A DNA stretch of 64,000 bases, taken from Oxalobacteraceae bacterium (GTDB taxonomy: Bacteria; Pseudomonadota; Gammaproteobacteria; Burkholderiales; Burkholderiaceae_D). Shown in pieces: positions 7,613-17,078 of the stretch. Under the pieces are notes generated by a model that was not told the DNA's origin, searched no databases, and saw nothing but the letters and a program-made list of their open reading frames with translations. The DNA lies in the NCBI GenBank assembly GCA_003537575.1, contig DPRS01000029.1:116720-180719 (forward strand), read 5' to 3'. The position numbers and the translations under genes are program-made. Position 1 is the first letter of the stretch. The number at the start of each line of letters is the position of its first letter.

Positions 7613-9085
7613 ATGAAACGCTATGAAACCCTTGCCGAGGATATCGCCCAGTCGATTCGTTCGGGCGTGTTGAAGCTGGGCGATCGCCTGCCGTCCGTGC
7701 GTCAGGCCAGCGCCAGCCGCGGCGTCAGCCCTTCCACCGTGTTCGAAGCCTACTATCTGCTGGAGGCACGGGGCCTGATCCGGGCGCGCGAGCGCTCGGG
7801 ATACTTCGTGATTGCCGGCGTCAGGACGCTGCCGCCGGAGCCGGAGATCGTCTCCCGCCCGGACGGCAATTCCATCGCTGTCGATGTCAGCACGCTGATA
7901 TTCGATATTCTCGAATCGAGCCGTTCGCGCGACATCATCCCGTTCGGCTCAGCCTTTCCGAGTCCGGATCTGTTCCCTTTCGATCGCCTGGCCCGATCGA
8001 TGACTTCAGCCATCCAGAAAATGGATCGCTGGAGCACCATCGACGACATCACGCCTGGCAACACGGAATTGCGCCGGCAAATCGCCTTGCGCTATCTGAT
8101 CGACGGCTTGCACGTGCATACGGATGAAATCATCATCACGAATGGCGCTATCGATGCATTGAATCTGTGCCTGCAGGCGGTTGCCCGCCCTGGCGATGCC
8201 GTCATCATCGAGTCGCCGAGTTTTTATGGCGCGCTGCAGGCGCTCGAGCGCATCGGCGTGAAAGCCATCGAGGTGCCGACACATCCGCGCGAGGGCGTGG
8301 ACCTGGCGGCGCTCGCCCTCGTGCTGGAACGGCATCGTCCGAAGGCATGCTGGCTGATGACGAATTTCCAGAACCCGCTGGGCAGTCTGATGCCCGACGA
8401 AAAGAAACGCGCCCTGGTCGAGTTGCTGACCTTGCACGATGTGCCGCTGATCGAGGATGACGTCTATGGCGAACTGTACTTCGGCAGCAAGCGGCCGGTG
8501 CCTGCCAAGGCATTCGATACCAAGGGCCTGGTCATGCACTGTTCATCGTTTTCCAAAAGCCTGGCTCCCGGTTACCGCGTCGGCTGGACCGCGCCCGGAC
8601 GCTATGCGCAAACGGTCGCGCGCCAGAAACTGACAACCACCCTGTCGGCTTCCGCGCCAGTCCAGGCAGCGCTATCCGAATTCCTCGCCAAGGGCGGTTA
8701 TGACAGGCACCTGCGGCAATTGCGTCATGCCTTGTCGGAGCAGCAAAGTGCTGTCATGCAATTGATTGTCCGGCATTTCCCTGCAGGCACGCGTGCCACG
8801 CGGCCAGGCGGCGGCTATTTCTTGTGGCTTGAATTGCCTGAAAAGGTCAATGCGCTCGATATCCACAGGCATGCCATTTCACTTGGCATCAGTATTGCGC
8901 CCGGCCCGATGTTTTCCGCTCAACGTGGTTTTACCAATTGCTTGCGGCTCAACTATGGGCACCCGATCGACAAGCGCGCAGAAGCAGCCTTGTTGACTTT
9001 GGGAAGGCTGGTTTCTGCTTATTGCGAAACAACCGAACGGCCACCCGTCTGTACTGCGTTCCCGATTCCTGTCTCTTTGAATTGA
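7613..9085 (+). CDS. MocR-family regulator: GntR DNA-binding domain fused to aminotransferase-like domain
   Basis: Transcription factor with an N-terminal winged helix (residues about 1-75; LPSVRQASASRGVSPSTV is the recognition region) and a C-terminal class I aminotransferase fold that binds PLP. The PLP lysine is seen in SSFSKSLAPGYRVGW, and the asparagine of NFQNPLG and the DDVYGEL region are present. The ATG at 7613 is preferred over an in-frame TTG six bases earlier. Full length (about 490) is normal. MocR proteins often regulate an adjacent amino-acid or vitamin B6 gene; neither neighbour here is of that kind, so the target is unknown. Its end is about 170 bases before the efflux operon. 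Confidence 0.9.
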   Translation: MKRYETLAEDIAQSIRSGVLKLGDRLPSVRQASASRGVSPSTVFEAYYLLEARGLIRARERSGYFVIAGVRTLPPEPEIVSRPDGNSIAVDVSTLIFDILESSRSRDIIPFGSAFPSPDLFPFDRLARSMTSAIQKMDRWSTIDDITPGNTELRRQIALRYLIDGLHVHTDEIIITNGAIDALNLCLQAVARPGDAVIIESPSFYGALQALERIGVKAIEVPTHPREGVDLAALALVLERHRPKACWLMTNFQNPLGSLMPDEKKRALVELLTLHDVPLIEDDVYGELYFGSKRPVPAKAFDTKGLVMHCSSFSKSLAPGYRVGWTAPGRYAQTVARQKLTTTLSASAPVQAALSEFLAKGGYDRHLRQLRHALSEQQSAVMQLIVRHFPAGTRATRPGGGYFLWLELPEKVNALDIHRHAISLGISIAPGPMFSAQRGFTNCLRLNYGHPIDKRAEAALLTLGRLVSAYCETTERPPVCTAFPIPVSLN

Positions 9086-9172
9086 ATCATTACCATTCGG
9101 CCTCTGAAATAGCATACCGGCAAGTATGGTTTTGACATGTATTAACAATCTTCCGGGAGTAATTATCAGATA

Positions 9173-9194
9173 AGAGAATGATCGTTTATTCTCT
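9173..9194. promoter_or_regulatory. Inverted repeat upstream of RND efflux operon (possible TetR operator)
   Basis: AGAGAAT at 9173-9179 is mirrored exactly by ATTCTCT at 9188-9194 with an 8-base spacer. It lies 60 bases upstream of the adaptor start, and a TATGAT box at 9199-9204 follows directly, so a bound protein would cover the -35 region. Size and position suit a TetR-family repressor, and the operon's last gene encodes one. Assignment is inference. Confidence 0.45.
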
Positions 9195-9254
9195 ATGGTA
9201 TGATAGAAGTAAATATTATCCTTGCCGAGCTCTATTCCATTATTGAGGCCACTC

Positions 9255-10472
9255 ATGTTGTCAAGAAAAACACTGTCTCGTCTTCCCGCACAATTCCTGC
9301 TGCTGGGTGCCATCACCCTCGCTGCTTGCGGCAAAACCCAGGCTCCACCGCCCCAGTCCGGCGCGCCGGAAGTCAGTGTGGTGACACTTGAACAGCAAAA
9401 AGTCAGCCTGACGAGGGAGCTGCCGGGCCGCACCAATGCCTTCCTGCTGGCCGAAGTCAGACCGCAGGTGACCGGCATCGTCAAGAAGCGCCTGTTTACC
9501 GAAGGTGCGCTGGTGAAAGCCGGGCAAGCCCTGTACCAGCTGGACGATGCCACTTACCAGGCCAATCTGGCGAGTGCCCGCGCCAATCTGGCGCGTGCCC
9601 AGGCGACGCTGAAGCTGGCGGAATTGAATGCGAAGCGTTCGAACGAGCTGGTAAAGATCGATGCTGTCAGCAAACAGGACAATGAGAATGCCAACGCCGC
9701 GCTGGCCCAGGCCAAGGCCGACGTCGCCGCCGCCGAAGCTGCCGTGCAAAGCAACACAGTGACCCTGAACTATGCCCGCATCGCTTCGCCGATCAGCGGC
9801 CGCATCGGCAAATCCAGCGTGACGCCCGGCGCCCTGGTGACCGCTAACCAGGCTGCATCCCTGGCGACCGTGCAGCAACTTGACCCCGTCTATGTCGATT
9901 TGACCCAGTCGGCCAGCGAACTGCTACAACTGCGCAAGGAAGTCGCCGCCGGCAAGCTGACCCGCTCCGGCGACGTCCCGGTGCAAATCCTGCTCGAGGA
10001 TGGCACTGTCTACAAGCACGAAGGCAAGCTGGCCTTTGCCGACGTCAGCGTCGATCCGGGCACCGGCAGCTATTCGCTGCGCGTGACCGTGCCCAATCCC
10101 GACAATATCCTGATGCCGGGCCTGTACGTGCGCGCCCTGATTGGCGCCGGCGTGCGTGAAAACGCCCTCCTGGTGCCGCAGCAAGGCATTGCGCGCGATC
10201 CCAAGGGTAATACCAGCGCCATGGTGGTCAACCAGGAAAGCAAGGTGGAAGCGCGTCCCGTCAAGGTCAGCCGCACCATCGGCGACAAGTGGCTGGTCGA
10301 AAGCGGCCTGGCCGCAGGCGACCGCGTGATCGTCGCCGGCCTGCAGAAGATTCGTCCCGGCGCCCCCGTAAAAGCGGTCGAAGCCGCCGACAAGGCCGTT
10401 CCGGCCCAGAACCCGGCGCCTGGCGCCGCCGCAGCAGAGGCCAAGCCGGCAACTGCAGGCGCGAAGCAATAA
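9255..10472 (+). CDS. RND efflux periplasmic adaptor (membrane fusion lipoprotein)
   Basis: AcrA/MexA-type adaptor that joins the inner-membrane pump to the outer-membrane channel. The ATG at 9255 gives a lipoprotein signal with lipobox LAAC, so the mature protein is lipid-anchored. Following parts are the beta-barrel and lipoyl segments (PGRTNAFLLAEVRPQVTGIV), an alpha-helical hairpin rich in Ala/Gln (about residues 100-165), and a second lipoyl half (NYARIASPISGRIG). Length about 405 is usual. The C-terminal 35 residues are Ala/Pro rich. Twelve bases separate it from the pump gene. Substrates cannot be read from sequence. Confidence 0.93.
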   Translation: MLSRKTLSRLPAQFLLLGAITLAACGKTQAPPPQSGAPEVSVVTLEQQKVSLTRELPGRTNAFLLAEVRPQVTGIVKKRLFTEGALVKAGQALYQLDDATYQANLASARANLARAQATLKLAELNAKRSNELVKIDAVSKQDNENANAALAQAKADVAAAEAAVQSNTVTLNYARIASPISGRIGKSSVTPGALVTANQAASLATVQQLDPVYVDLTQSASELLQLRKEVAAGKLTRSGDVPVQILLEDGTVYKHEGKLAFADVSVDPGTGSYSLRVTVPNPDNILMPGLYVRALIGAGVRENALLVPQQGIARDPKGNTSAMVVNQESKVEARPVKVSRTIGDKWLVESGLAAGDRVIVAGLQKIRPGAPVKAVEAADKAVPAQNPAPGAAAAEAKPATAGAKQ

Positions 10473-10484
10473 GCGGAGAAATTC

Positions 10485-13400
10485 ATGGCACGTTTCTTTA
10501 TCGATCGACCAATTTTCGCCTGGGTCATCGCCATCATCATCATGCTGGCGGGCGCCCTGGCGATCACCACGCTGCCGATCTCGCAATATCCCACCATCGC
10601 CCCGCCGACCGTGGAAATCCGCGCGACCTATCCGGGCGCCTCGGCCAAGGTGGTGGAGGATTCGGTGACGCAGATCATCGAGCAGAACATGAAGGGGCTG
10701 GATGGCCTGATCTACATGTCGGCCACCAGCTCGGCCACCGGCAGCACGCAGATCACCCTGACCTTCGACAACAAGATCGACCCCGACATCGCCCAGGTGC
10801 AGGTGCAGAACAAGCTGCAACTGGCCATGCCGCTGCTGCCGCAGGAAGTCCAGCGCCAGGGCGTCAACGTCAGCAAGTCGCGCAGCGGCTTCCTCCAGGT
10901 GGTCGGCTTCGTCTCTGAAGACAACAGCATGAGCAAGGACGACATTGCCGACTATGTCGTCTCCAACCTGGTCGATCCGCTCTCGCGCGTGCCGGGCGTC
11001 GGCAACATCCAGGTGTTCGGTTCCAAGTACGCCATGCGCATCTGGCTCGACCCGAACAAGCTCGACACCTACAAGCTGGCCGCCAGCGACGTCGTCGCCT
11101 CGATCAATGCACAGAACGCTCAGGTTGCGGTCGGCCAGCTCGGCGGCACGCCGTCGCTCCAGGGCCAGCAACTCAACGCCACGATTACGGCGCAAAGCCG
11201 CCTGCAAACGCCGGAGCAATTCCGCAGCATCGTGGTGCGCAGCAATCCGGACGGCTCGGTGCTGAAGCTGGGCGACATCGCCCGCGTCGAGCTGGGCGCG
11301 GAAAACTACGACTTTTTAACCTATTACAATGGCAAGCCGGCCACCGGCGTGGCGATCTCGCTGGCCACCGGCGCCAACGCGCTGGATGCCGCCGCCGGCG
11401 TGCAGGCCAAGCTTGATGAGCTGAAAGAGTTCTTCCCGCATGGCCTCACGTCAGTCACGCCGTTTGATACCACGCCTTTCGTGAAGGTAGCAATCAGTGG
11501 CGTCGTCAAGACCCTGGCCGAAGCGATCCTGCTGGTGTTCCTGGTGATGTACCTGTTCCTGCAGAACTTCCGCGCCACCCTGATTCCGACCATCGCGGTG
11601 CCGGTGGTGCTGTTGGGCACCTTTGGCGTCCTGTCCGCGCTGGGCTTTTCGATCAACATGCTGACCATGTTCGCCATGGTGCTGGCGATCGGCCTGCTGG
11701 TGGACGATGCTATCGTGGTAGTGGAAAACGTCGAGCGCATCATGAGCGAGGAAGGCCTGTCGCCGAAGGAAGCGGCGCGCAAATCGATGGACCAGATCAC
11801 CGGCGCGCTGGTCGGCATCGGCCTGGTGCTGTCGGCAGTATTCGTGCCGATGGCCTTCATGACCGGCTCGACCGGCATCATCTATCGCCAGTTCACCGCC
11901 ACCATCGTCTCGGCCATGGGGCTGTCGGTGCTGGTGGCGATCGTGCTGACCCCTGCCCTGTGCGCCACCATGCTCAAGCCGCTGGCAAAAGGCCACCATC
12001 ATGGAGAAACCGGCTTTTTCGGCTGGTTCAACCGCAATTTCGAGCGCACCAGCGCCGGCTACCAGCGCGGCGTGCGCGGCATGCTGAACCGCGGCAAGCG
12101 CTTCCTGGCGATCTTTCTCGCCCTGACGGCGGTGATGGTGTTTCTGTTCCTGCGCCTGCCGAGCTCCTTCCTGCCGCCGGAAGACCAGGGCATCCTGTTC
12201 GCCATGGTGCAAACCCCGGTCGGCGCTACCCAGGAGCGCACCATGGAATCGATCCGCAAGATCGAGAATCACTTCCTGGAAAATGAAAAGGACCTGGTGG
12301 AGTCGGTGTTCAGCGTGCAGGGCTTCAGCTTCGCCGGCACCGGTCAGAACAACGGCATCGCCTTCATCAAGCTCAAGGACTGGAGCGAGCGCAATTCCGC
12401 CGATCAGCACGTGGATGCGGTCGCCGGCCGTGCCATGGGTGCCTTCAGCCAGATCAAGGATGCCATGGCCTTCGCCTTCGCGCCGCCGGCCATGCCCGAA
12501 CTGGGCACGGCGGCCGGCTTCAACTTCTTCCTGAAGGATAACGCCAACCAGGGCCACGACGCCCTGCTGGCAGCACGCAACCAGTTGCTCGGCGGTGCCG
12601 CGCAGAGCAAGCTTCTGACCAAGGTGCGTCCGAACGGCCAGGAAGACACGCCGCAGTTCCGCATCGAAGTCGATACCGAAAAGGCTTCAGCGCTGGGCCT
12701 GTCGCTGGCCAATATCAATAACACCCTTGGCACGGCCTGGGGCGGCCGCTACATCGACGATTTCGTCGACCGTGGCCGCGTCAAGCGCGTCTACATGCAA
12801 TCCGACGCGCAGTTCCGCATGACGCCGGATGACTTCAGGCTGTGGTCGGTGCGCAGCAACGACGGCAAGATGGTGCCTTTCTCCGCCTTCGCCACATCGA
12901 AGTGGGAATACGGCTCGCCGCGCCTGGAACGCTACAACGGCGTGCCGGCGATGGAAATCCAGGGCGAAGCCGCGGCCGGCGTGAGTTCAGGCGACGCCAT
13001 GAACGAGATCGAACGTCTGGCGGCGCAGCTGCCACCGGGCTTCGGCATCGAATGGACCGCCTTGTCCTACCAGGAGCGCCAGGCCGGTTCACAGACCACC
13101 GTGCTGTACACGCTGTCGCTGCTGATCGTGTTCCTGTGCCTGGCGGCGTTGTACGAAAGCTGGACCGTGCCGACCGCCGTGCTGCTGGGCGCGCCGCTGG
13201 GCATTCTCGGCGCCGTGCTGGCCAACACCATGGCCGGCATGCCGCGCGACGTCTACTTCCAGGTGGCGATGCTGACCACGGTTGGTCTGTCAAGCAAGAA
13301 CGCGATCCTGATCGTCGAGTTCGCCAAGGCCAATTTGGAGCGAGGCATGAGCCTCATCGACGCCACCATGCACGCGGTGCGCGACCGTCTGCGGCCGATC

Positions 13401-13637
13401 ATCATGACGTCGCTGGCCTTCGGCCTCGGCGTGCTGCCGCTGGCGATTGCCACCGGCGCCGGTTCCGGGGCGCAGCGCGCAATCGGCACCGGCGTGGTCG
13501 GCGGCATGCTGGCCGGCACCGTGCTCGGCGTGTTCTTCGTTCCCCTGTTTTTTGTGGCGATCCAACGGCTGTTCGGCCCCAAGCAATCGCCCGCATCGGC
13601 TGCCGATCCGGCAGCAGGAGTGACTTCCCATGAATAA
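10485..13637 (+). CDS. RND multidrug efflux pump, HAE1 family (AcrB/MexB-like)
   Basis: Proton-driven trimeric inner-membrane transporter that expels hydrophobic or amphiphilic compounds. 1050 residues with the standard opening MARFFIDRPIFAWVIAI, 12 membrane segments and two large periplasmic loops. The proton-relay aspartate pair of the fourth membrane segment is present in GLLVDDAIVVVENV near residue 407. Motif GMLAGTVLGVFFVPLFF marks the end of the last segment. It is the middle gene of the adaptor-pump-channel-TetR operon, overlapping the next gene by 8 bases. The family assignment is firm; the drug range is not known. Confidence 0.95.
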   Translation: MARFFIDRPIFAWVIAIIIMLAGALAITTLPISQYPTIAPPTVEIRATYPGASAKVVEDSVTQIIEQNMKGLDGLIYMSATSSATGSTQITLTFDNKIDPDIAQVQVQNKLQLAMPLLPQEVQRQGVNVSKSRSGFLQVVGFVSEDNSMSKDDIADYVVSNLVDPLSRVPGVGNIQVFGSKYAMRIWLDPNKLDTYKLAASDVVASINAQNAQVAVGQLGGTPSLQGQQLNATITAQSRLQTPEQFRSIVVRSNPDGSVLKLGDIARVELGAENYDFLTYYNGKPATGVAISLATGANALDAAAGVQAKLDELKEFFPHGLTSVTPFDTTPFVKVAISGVVKTLAEAILLVFLVMYLFLQNFRATLIPTIAVPVVLLGTFGVLSALGFSINMLTMFAMVLAIGLLVDDAIVVVENVERIMSEEGLSPKEAARKSMDQITGALVGIGLVLSAVFVPMAFMTGSTGIIYRQFTATIVSAMGLSVLVAIVLTPALCATMLKPLAKGHHHGETGFFGWFNRNFERTSAGYQRGVRGMLNRGKRFLAIFLALTAVMVFLFLRLPSSFLPPEDQGILFAMVQTPVGATQERTMESIRKIENHFLENEKDLVESVFSVQGFSFAGTGQNNGIAFIKLKDWSERNSADQHVDAVAGRAMGAFSQIKDAMAFAFAPPAMPELGTAAGFNFFLKDNANQGHDALLAARNQLLGGAAQSKLLTKVRPNGQEDTPQFRIEVDTEKASALGLSLANINNTLGTAWGGRYIDDFVDRGRVKRVYMQSDAQFRMTPDDFRLWSVRSNDGKMVPFSAFATSKWEYGSPRLERYNGVPAMEIQGEAAAGVSSGDAMNEIERLAAQLPPGFGIEWTALSYQERQAGSQTTVLYTLSLLIVFLCLAALYESWTVPTAVLLGAPLGILGAVLANTMAGMPRDVYFQVAMLTTVGLSSKNAILIVEFAKANLERGMSLIDATMHAVRDRLRPIIMTSLAFGLGVLPLAIATGAGSGAQRAIGTGVVGGMLAGTVLGVFFVPLFFVAIQRLFGPKQSPASAADPAAGVTSHE

Positions 13638-15069
13638 CAAACCTTTGCTCACTACTCTGGCGCTGGCTGTCGCGCTGGCCGTCAGCGGCTGCGCCATGCT
13701 GGAGCCGCAACTGCCGCAAGCCGATGCAGCGATCCCGGCGGAGTGGCCCTTGCCGCCGACTACCGCCAGCGGCAAGACAGCGGCGACCGTCCGGGCCGGC
13801 GCGCCGGCCGCGATGGAACAGGCCGTGGCCGATATCGGCTGGAGCGATTTCTTCATCGATCCGAAGCTCAAAAAACTGATCGCCCGCGCCCTTGACAACA
13901 ACCGAGACCTGCGGGTGGCGATGCTGAACGTCGAACGCGCGCGCGCCCTCTACAACATCCAGCGCGCCGACCGCTTTCCCTCGGTGGGCGCGAATGCCGC
14001 CCTGAACCGCTCTGGCGGCAATGTCGCCAACCCTGGCAGCGTCTACTCCGCCTCGATCGGCACCGCCTTCGAGCTGGACCTGTTCGGCCGCGTGCATAAC
14101 CTGAGCAACGCCGCCCTGCAGCAATACTTTGCGCAAGAAGAAGCGCGCCGCAGCGCCCAGCTCGCCCTGATCGCGGAAATTGCCGGCGCCTATCTCTCGC
14201 TGGCCGCCGACATGGAGTCGCAGCGGGTAGCCCAGGCGACCCTCGACAGCCAGCAATCCGCCTATGACCTGATCGTCAAGCGCCACGAACTGGGCGCGGT
14301 TTCCGCGCTCGACCTCGCGCAAGCCCAGACCACGGTGGAAACCGCGCGCGCCGATATGGCCCGCTACGCCGGCCTGGTCGCTACCGACATCAACGCCCTG
14401 CGCCTGCTGGTCGGCGCGCCGGTCGAAGCCGAACTGCTGCCGCAAGGCTTCGACCTGGCGGTGTCCGGCATCGCTCCCCTGCCGGCGCAATTGCCTTCGC
14501 AGACCCTGCTGCGCCGTCCCGACGTGCTACAGGCCGAGCACCTGCTGCGCTCGGCCAATGCCAACATCGGCGCCGCCCGCGCTGCCTTCTTCCCCTCGAT
14601 TTCGCTGACCGGCAGCATCGGCAGCGCCAGCACGGAACTCTCGGGGCTGTTCGAGTCCGGCACCAGGATCTGGAGCTTCGTGCCGCAGATTAGCCTGCCG
14701 ATCTTCCAGGGCGGCAGGCTGACCGCCAATCTGGGTGCGGCAAAGGCTGACCGCGACATCGCCCTGGCGCGTTACGAGAAATCGATCCAGGCGGGTTTTC
14801 GCGAAGTCGCCGATGCCCTGGCGCTGACCAAAACCCTGGCAGAGCGCCGCGCGGCGCAGCAGGCGCTGGCGGAAGCCGCCGGCCGCGTTCACCAATTGTC
14901 GAAGGTTCGCTACGAGCAGGGCCAGGACAGCTTCCTCAATCTGCTCGATGCCCAGCGCAGCCTGTACGCCGCGCAGCAGGGCCTGGTGGCTGCGCAGCAA
15001 GCCGAACAATCCAACCGCGTCAACCTCTACAAAGTACTGGGCGGCGGCTGGGTGGAGAGCAGCAAATGA
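13630..15069 (+). CDS. Outer-membrane efflux factor, NodT/OprM family
   Basis: TolC-like trimeric channel that completes the RND pump. The N-terminus is a lipoprotein signal with lipobox VSGC near residue 18. Two repeated outer-membrane-efflux domains follow, the first from about residue 60 (WSDFFIDPKLKKLI) and the second from about 270 (LLRRPDVLQAEHLLRSANA). Long Ala/Gln-rich helices form the periplasmic tunnel. 479 residues is usual. It overlaps the pump gene by 8 bases and shares an ATGA with the TetR gene. Confidence 0.93.
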   Translation: MNNKPLLTTLALAVALAVSGCAMLEPQLPQADAAIPAEWPLPPTTASGKTAATVRAGAPAAMEQAVADIGWSDFFIDPKLKKLIARALDNNRDLRVAMLNVERARALYNIQRADRFPSVGANAALNRSGGNVANPGSVYSASIGTAFELDLFGRVHNLSNAALQQYFAQEEARRSAQLALIAEIAGAYLSLAADMESQRVAQATLDSQQSAYDLIVKRHELGAVSALDLAQAQTTVETARADMARYAGLVATDINALRLLVGAPVEAELLPQGFDLAVSGIAPLPAQLPSQTLLRRPDVLQAEHLLRSANANIGAARAAFFPSISLTGSIGSASTELSGLFESGTRIWSFVPQISLPIFQGGRLTANLGAAKADRDIALARYEKSIQAGFREVADALALTKTLAERRAAQQALAEAAGRVHQLSKVRYEQGQDSFLNLLDAQRSLYAAQQGLVAAQQAEQSNRVNLYKVLGGGWVESSK

Positions 15070-15722
15070 ACGCCCGGCCGCACTGCCAGAACCGGCAGAG
15101 CGAGCGCGCCCAGGCCCAGAGCGAGCGGATCCTGTGCGCGGCGCAAAAATGCTTCATCGAGCATGGGTTCCACGCCGCAGGCATGGCACTGATCGCCGAA
15201 ACCGCCGAGATGAGCCCGGGCCTGATCTACCGTTACTTCGACAACAAGAACGCCATCATCCTGGCGATCGTCGAAAGGCAACTGGAAAACGCCCGCACCG
15301 GCATCCGCGCCCTGCACCACGCGCCTGACTTTGCGGCTGCCGCTTTCGACGCGTTCGATTGCTGGCGTCGCGCCGACCCCCGGCTGATGAACGTGGCGCT
15401 GTTTCTCGAAATGAGCGCCGAAGCCAGCCGCAATCCGGAACTGGCTGCCGCCTTGGCCACCTCCGACGCGGAAGTGCGCAAGGAATTCGCCAGCTGGCTG
15501 GGAGCAGCCATCGAAGATGGCGGCAGGGGCTTGCCGCCGGAGCTGGCCAGGATGCGCGCGCTGTCGCTGCAATGCTTCATGGAAGGCCTGGCGATCCGCG
15601 CATTGCGCGAACCCGACACCGCCCCAGAAATTTTGCGAACCGCGATCGGCGAATTTGTGGATAATCTGTTTACCGCGGCTTTTCCCGCGGAAGGAAAGTA
15701 TCGACGCGACCCATCATCCTGA
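15066..15722 (+). CDS. TetR-family repressor, last gene of the efflux operon
   Basis: N-terminal helix-turn-helix (about residues 18-62) with the typical YRYFDNKNAIILAIVE ending; the C-terminal ligand domain is helical, 218 residues in all. The ATG overlaps the channel stop, so it is co-translated with the pump it probably represses. The likely operator is the inverted repeat at 9173-9194 (inference). Unlike most pump repressors (AcrR, TtgR) it is not divergent but distal in the operon, giving a delayed negative feedback layout. Confidence 0.9.
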   Translation: MNARPHCQNRQSERAQAQSERILCAAQKCFIEHGFHAAGMALIAETAEMSPGLIYRYFDNKNAIILAIVERQLENARTGIRALHHAPDFAAAAFDAFDCWRRADPRLMNVALFLEMSAEASRNPELAAALATSDAEVRKEFASWLGAAIEDGGRGLPPELARMRALSLQCFMEGLAIRALREPDTAPEILRTAIGEFVDNLFTAAFPAEGKYRRDPSS

Positions 15723-15735
15723 CAAGGAAGCCTGC

Positions 15736-17073
15736 ATGCAAGCCAGCCAAGCAACCGTCACCGAAAATCCGCGCCATCCGGACAATATCGTCATTGTCGG
15801 CGGCGGCGCCGGCGGACTGGAACTGGCTTGCAAGCTCGGCCGCCAATTCGGCCGCTCGCGCGTGACGCTGATCGACTGCCGGCTATCCCATATCTGGAAA
15901 CCTTCCCTGCACGAAGTCGCCGCCGGCACTCTGGACATTCACCAGGAAGGCTTGTCCTATCAGATGCTGGCGCATGACAATGGCTTTACCTTCGTCTACG
16001 GCCCCCTGACGGCGCTCGATGCCGAAGCCAGGCGACTGAGCGTTGCGGCGGTCAGAAACGATGCGGGCGAGGTCATGATTCCGCAGCGCGAGCTGACGTA
16101 TGCCTGCCTGTGCATCGCGGTCGGCAGCGTTTCCAACTACTTCGGCGTGCCTGGCGCGCGAGAACATACCATTTCGCTCAACGCGACCGAAGATGCCGAA
16201 CGCTTCCGCCTGAAAATGCTGGAGTTGCTTACCATGGCGGAGATGCGCAAGGAAACCGGCCACGAAGCCGGCGTCGATATCGTCATCATCGGCGGCGGCG
16301 CCACCGGCGTGGAACTGGCGGCGGAATTGCGCGAAGCCAGCGGTGTCTATGCCGATTACGGTTTCCGCCGGCTCGATCCTGGCCGGGACGTGCGCATCAC
16401 CCTGCTGGAAGGCGCGCCGCGCATCCTTGCGCCCTTGCCGGAACGGGTTTCCAGCGCCGCGATCCGCCTGCTGGCCAAACGCCATGTTACCGTCGTTGCC
16501 GGCTGCCGCGTTACCGATATCCGCGCCAACAGCGTCACCGATGCCGAAGGCGTGACGCGCCCCGCGGATATCTGCGTCTGGGCTGCCGGCATCAAGGCGC
16601 CGGAGTTGCTGGCCACCCTCGGGCTACCGACCAACAAGGCGGGACAGCTCGAAGTCACCGGTCATCTCACCATCAAGGGCTTCGCCGACATCTACGCCAT
16701 CGGCGACTGCGCCGCCTGCCCGAATGCCGAAGGCGGGCTGGTTCCGCCACGCGCGCAGGCAGCGCACCAGCAGGCCGATTACCTGTTCGAGGTTCTGCAG
16801 CACAGGTTTGCGGGGAAACCCGCGCCGGCGCATCCCTACGTGTACCGGGACTACGGCTCGCTGGTGTCGATCGGGCAGCAAACCACGGTGGGCAGCCTGA
16901 TGGGATCGCTCAAGGGCCTGAGCTGGTTCGTCGAAGGCTTTTATGCGCGCATCATGTACATGAGCCTGCACCTGATGCACCACCGCGCCATCCTCGGCAC
17001 GCTGCGCACCGCCGTGCTGGCACTCGGGCGCTTCCTGGTCAAGCGCACCACTGCGCTGGTCAAGCTGCATTAA
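15736..17073 (+). CDS. ndh: Type II NADH dehydrogenase (NDH-2), FAD-dependent
   Basis: Single-subunit, non-proton-pumping NADH:quinone oxidoreductase on the cytoplasmic face of the membrane. Two dinucleotide-binding motifs are clear: IVGGGAGGLELA near residue 18 (FAD) and IIGGGATGVELA near 182 (NADH). IYAIGDCA near 320 marks the second FAD contact. The C-terminal 50 residues are amphipathic/hydrophobic and would attach to the membrane. ATG 15736 follows AAGGAAG at 15724-15730; an earlier in-frame start at 15517 lies inside tetR. 445 residues is normal. It sits 13 bases after tetR and may be read from the same transcript. Confidence 0.88.
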   Translation: MQASQATVTENPRHPDNIVIVGGGAGGLELACKLGRQFGRSRVTLIDCRLSHIWKPSLHEVAAGTLDIHQEGLSYQMLAHDNGFTFVYGPLTALDAEARRLSVAAVRNDAGEVMIPQRELTYACLCIAVGSVSNYFGVPGAREHTISLNATEDAERFRLKMLELLTMAEMRKETGHEAGVDIVIIGGGATGVELAAELREASGVYADYGFRRLDPGRDVRITLLEGAPRILAPLPERVSSAAIRLLAKRHVTVVAGCRVTDIRANSVTDAEGVTRPADICVWAAGIKAPELLATLGLPTNKAGQLEVTGHLTIKGFADIYAIGDCAACPNAEGGLVPPRAQAAHQQADYLFEVLQHRFAGKPAPAHPYVYRDYGSLVSIGQQTTVGSLMGSLKGLSWFVEGFYARIMYMSLHLMHHRAILGTLRTAVLALGRFLVKRTTALVKLH

Positions 17074-17078
17074 ATATC

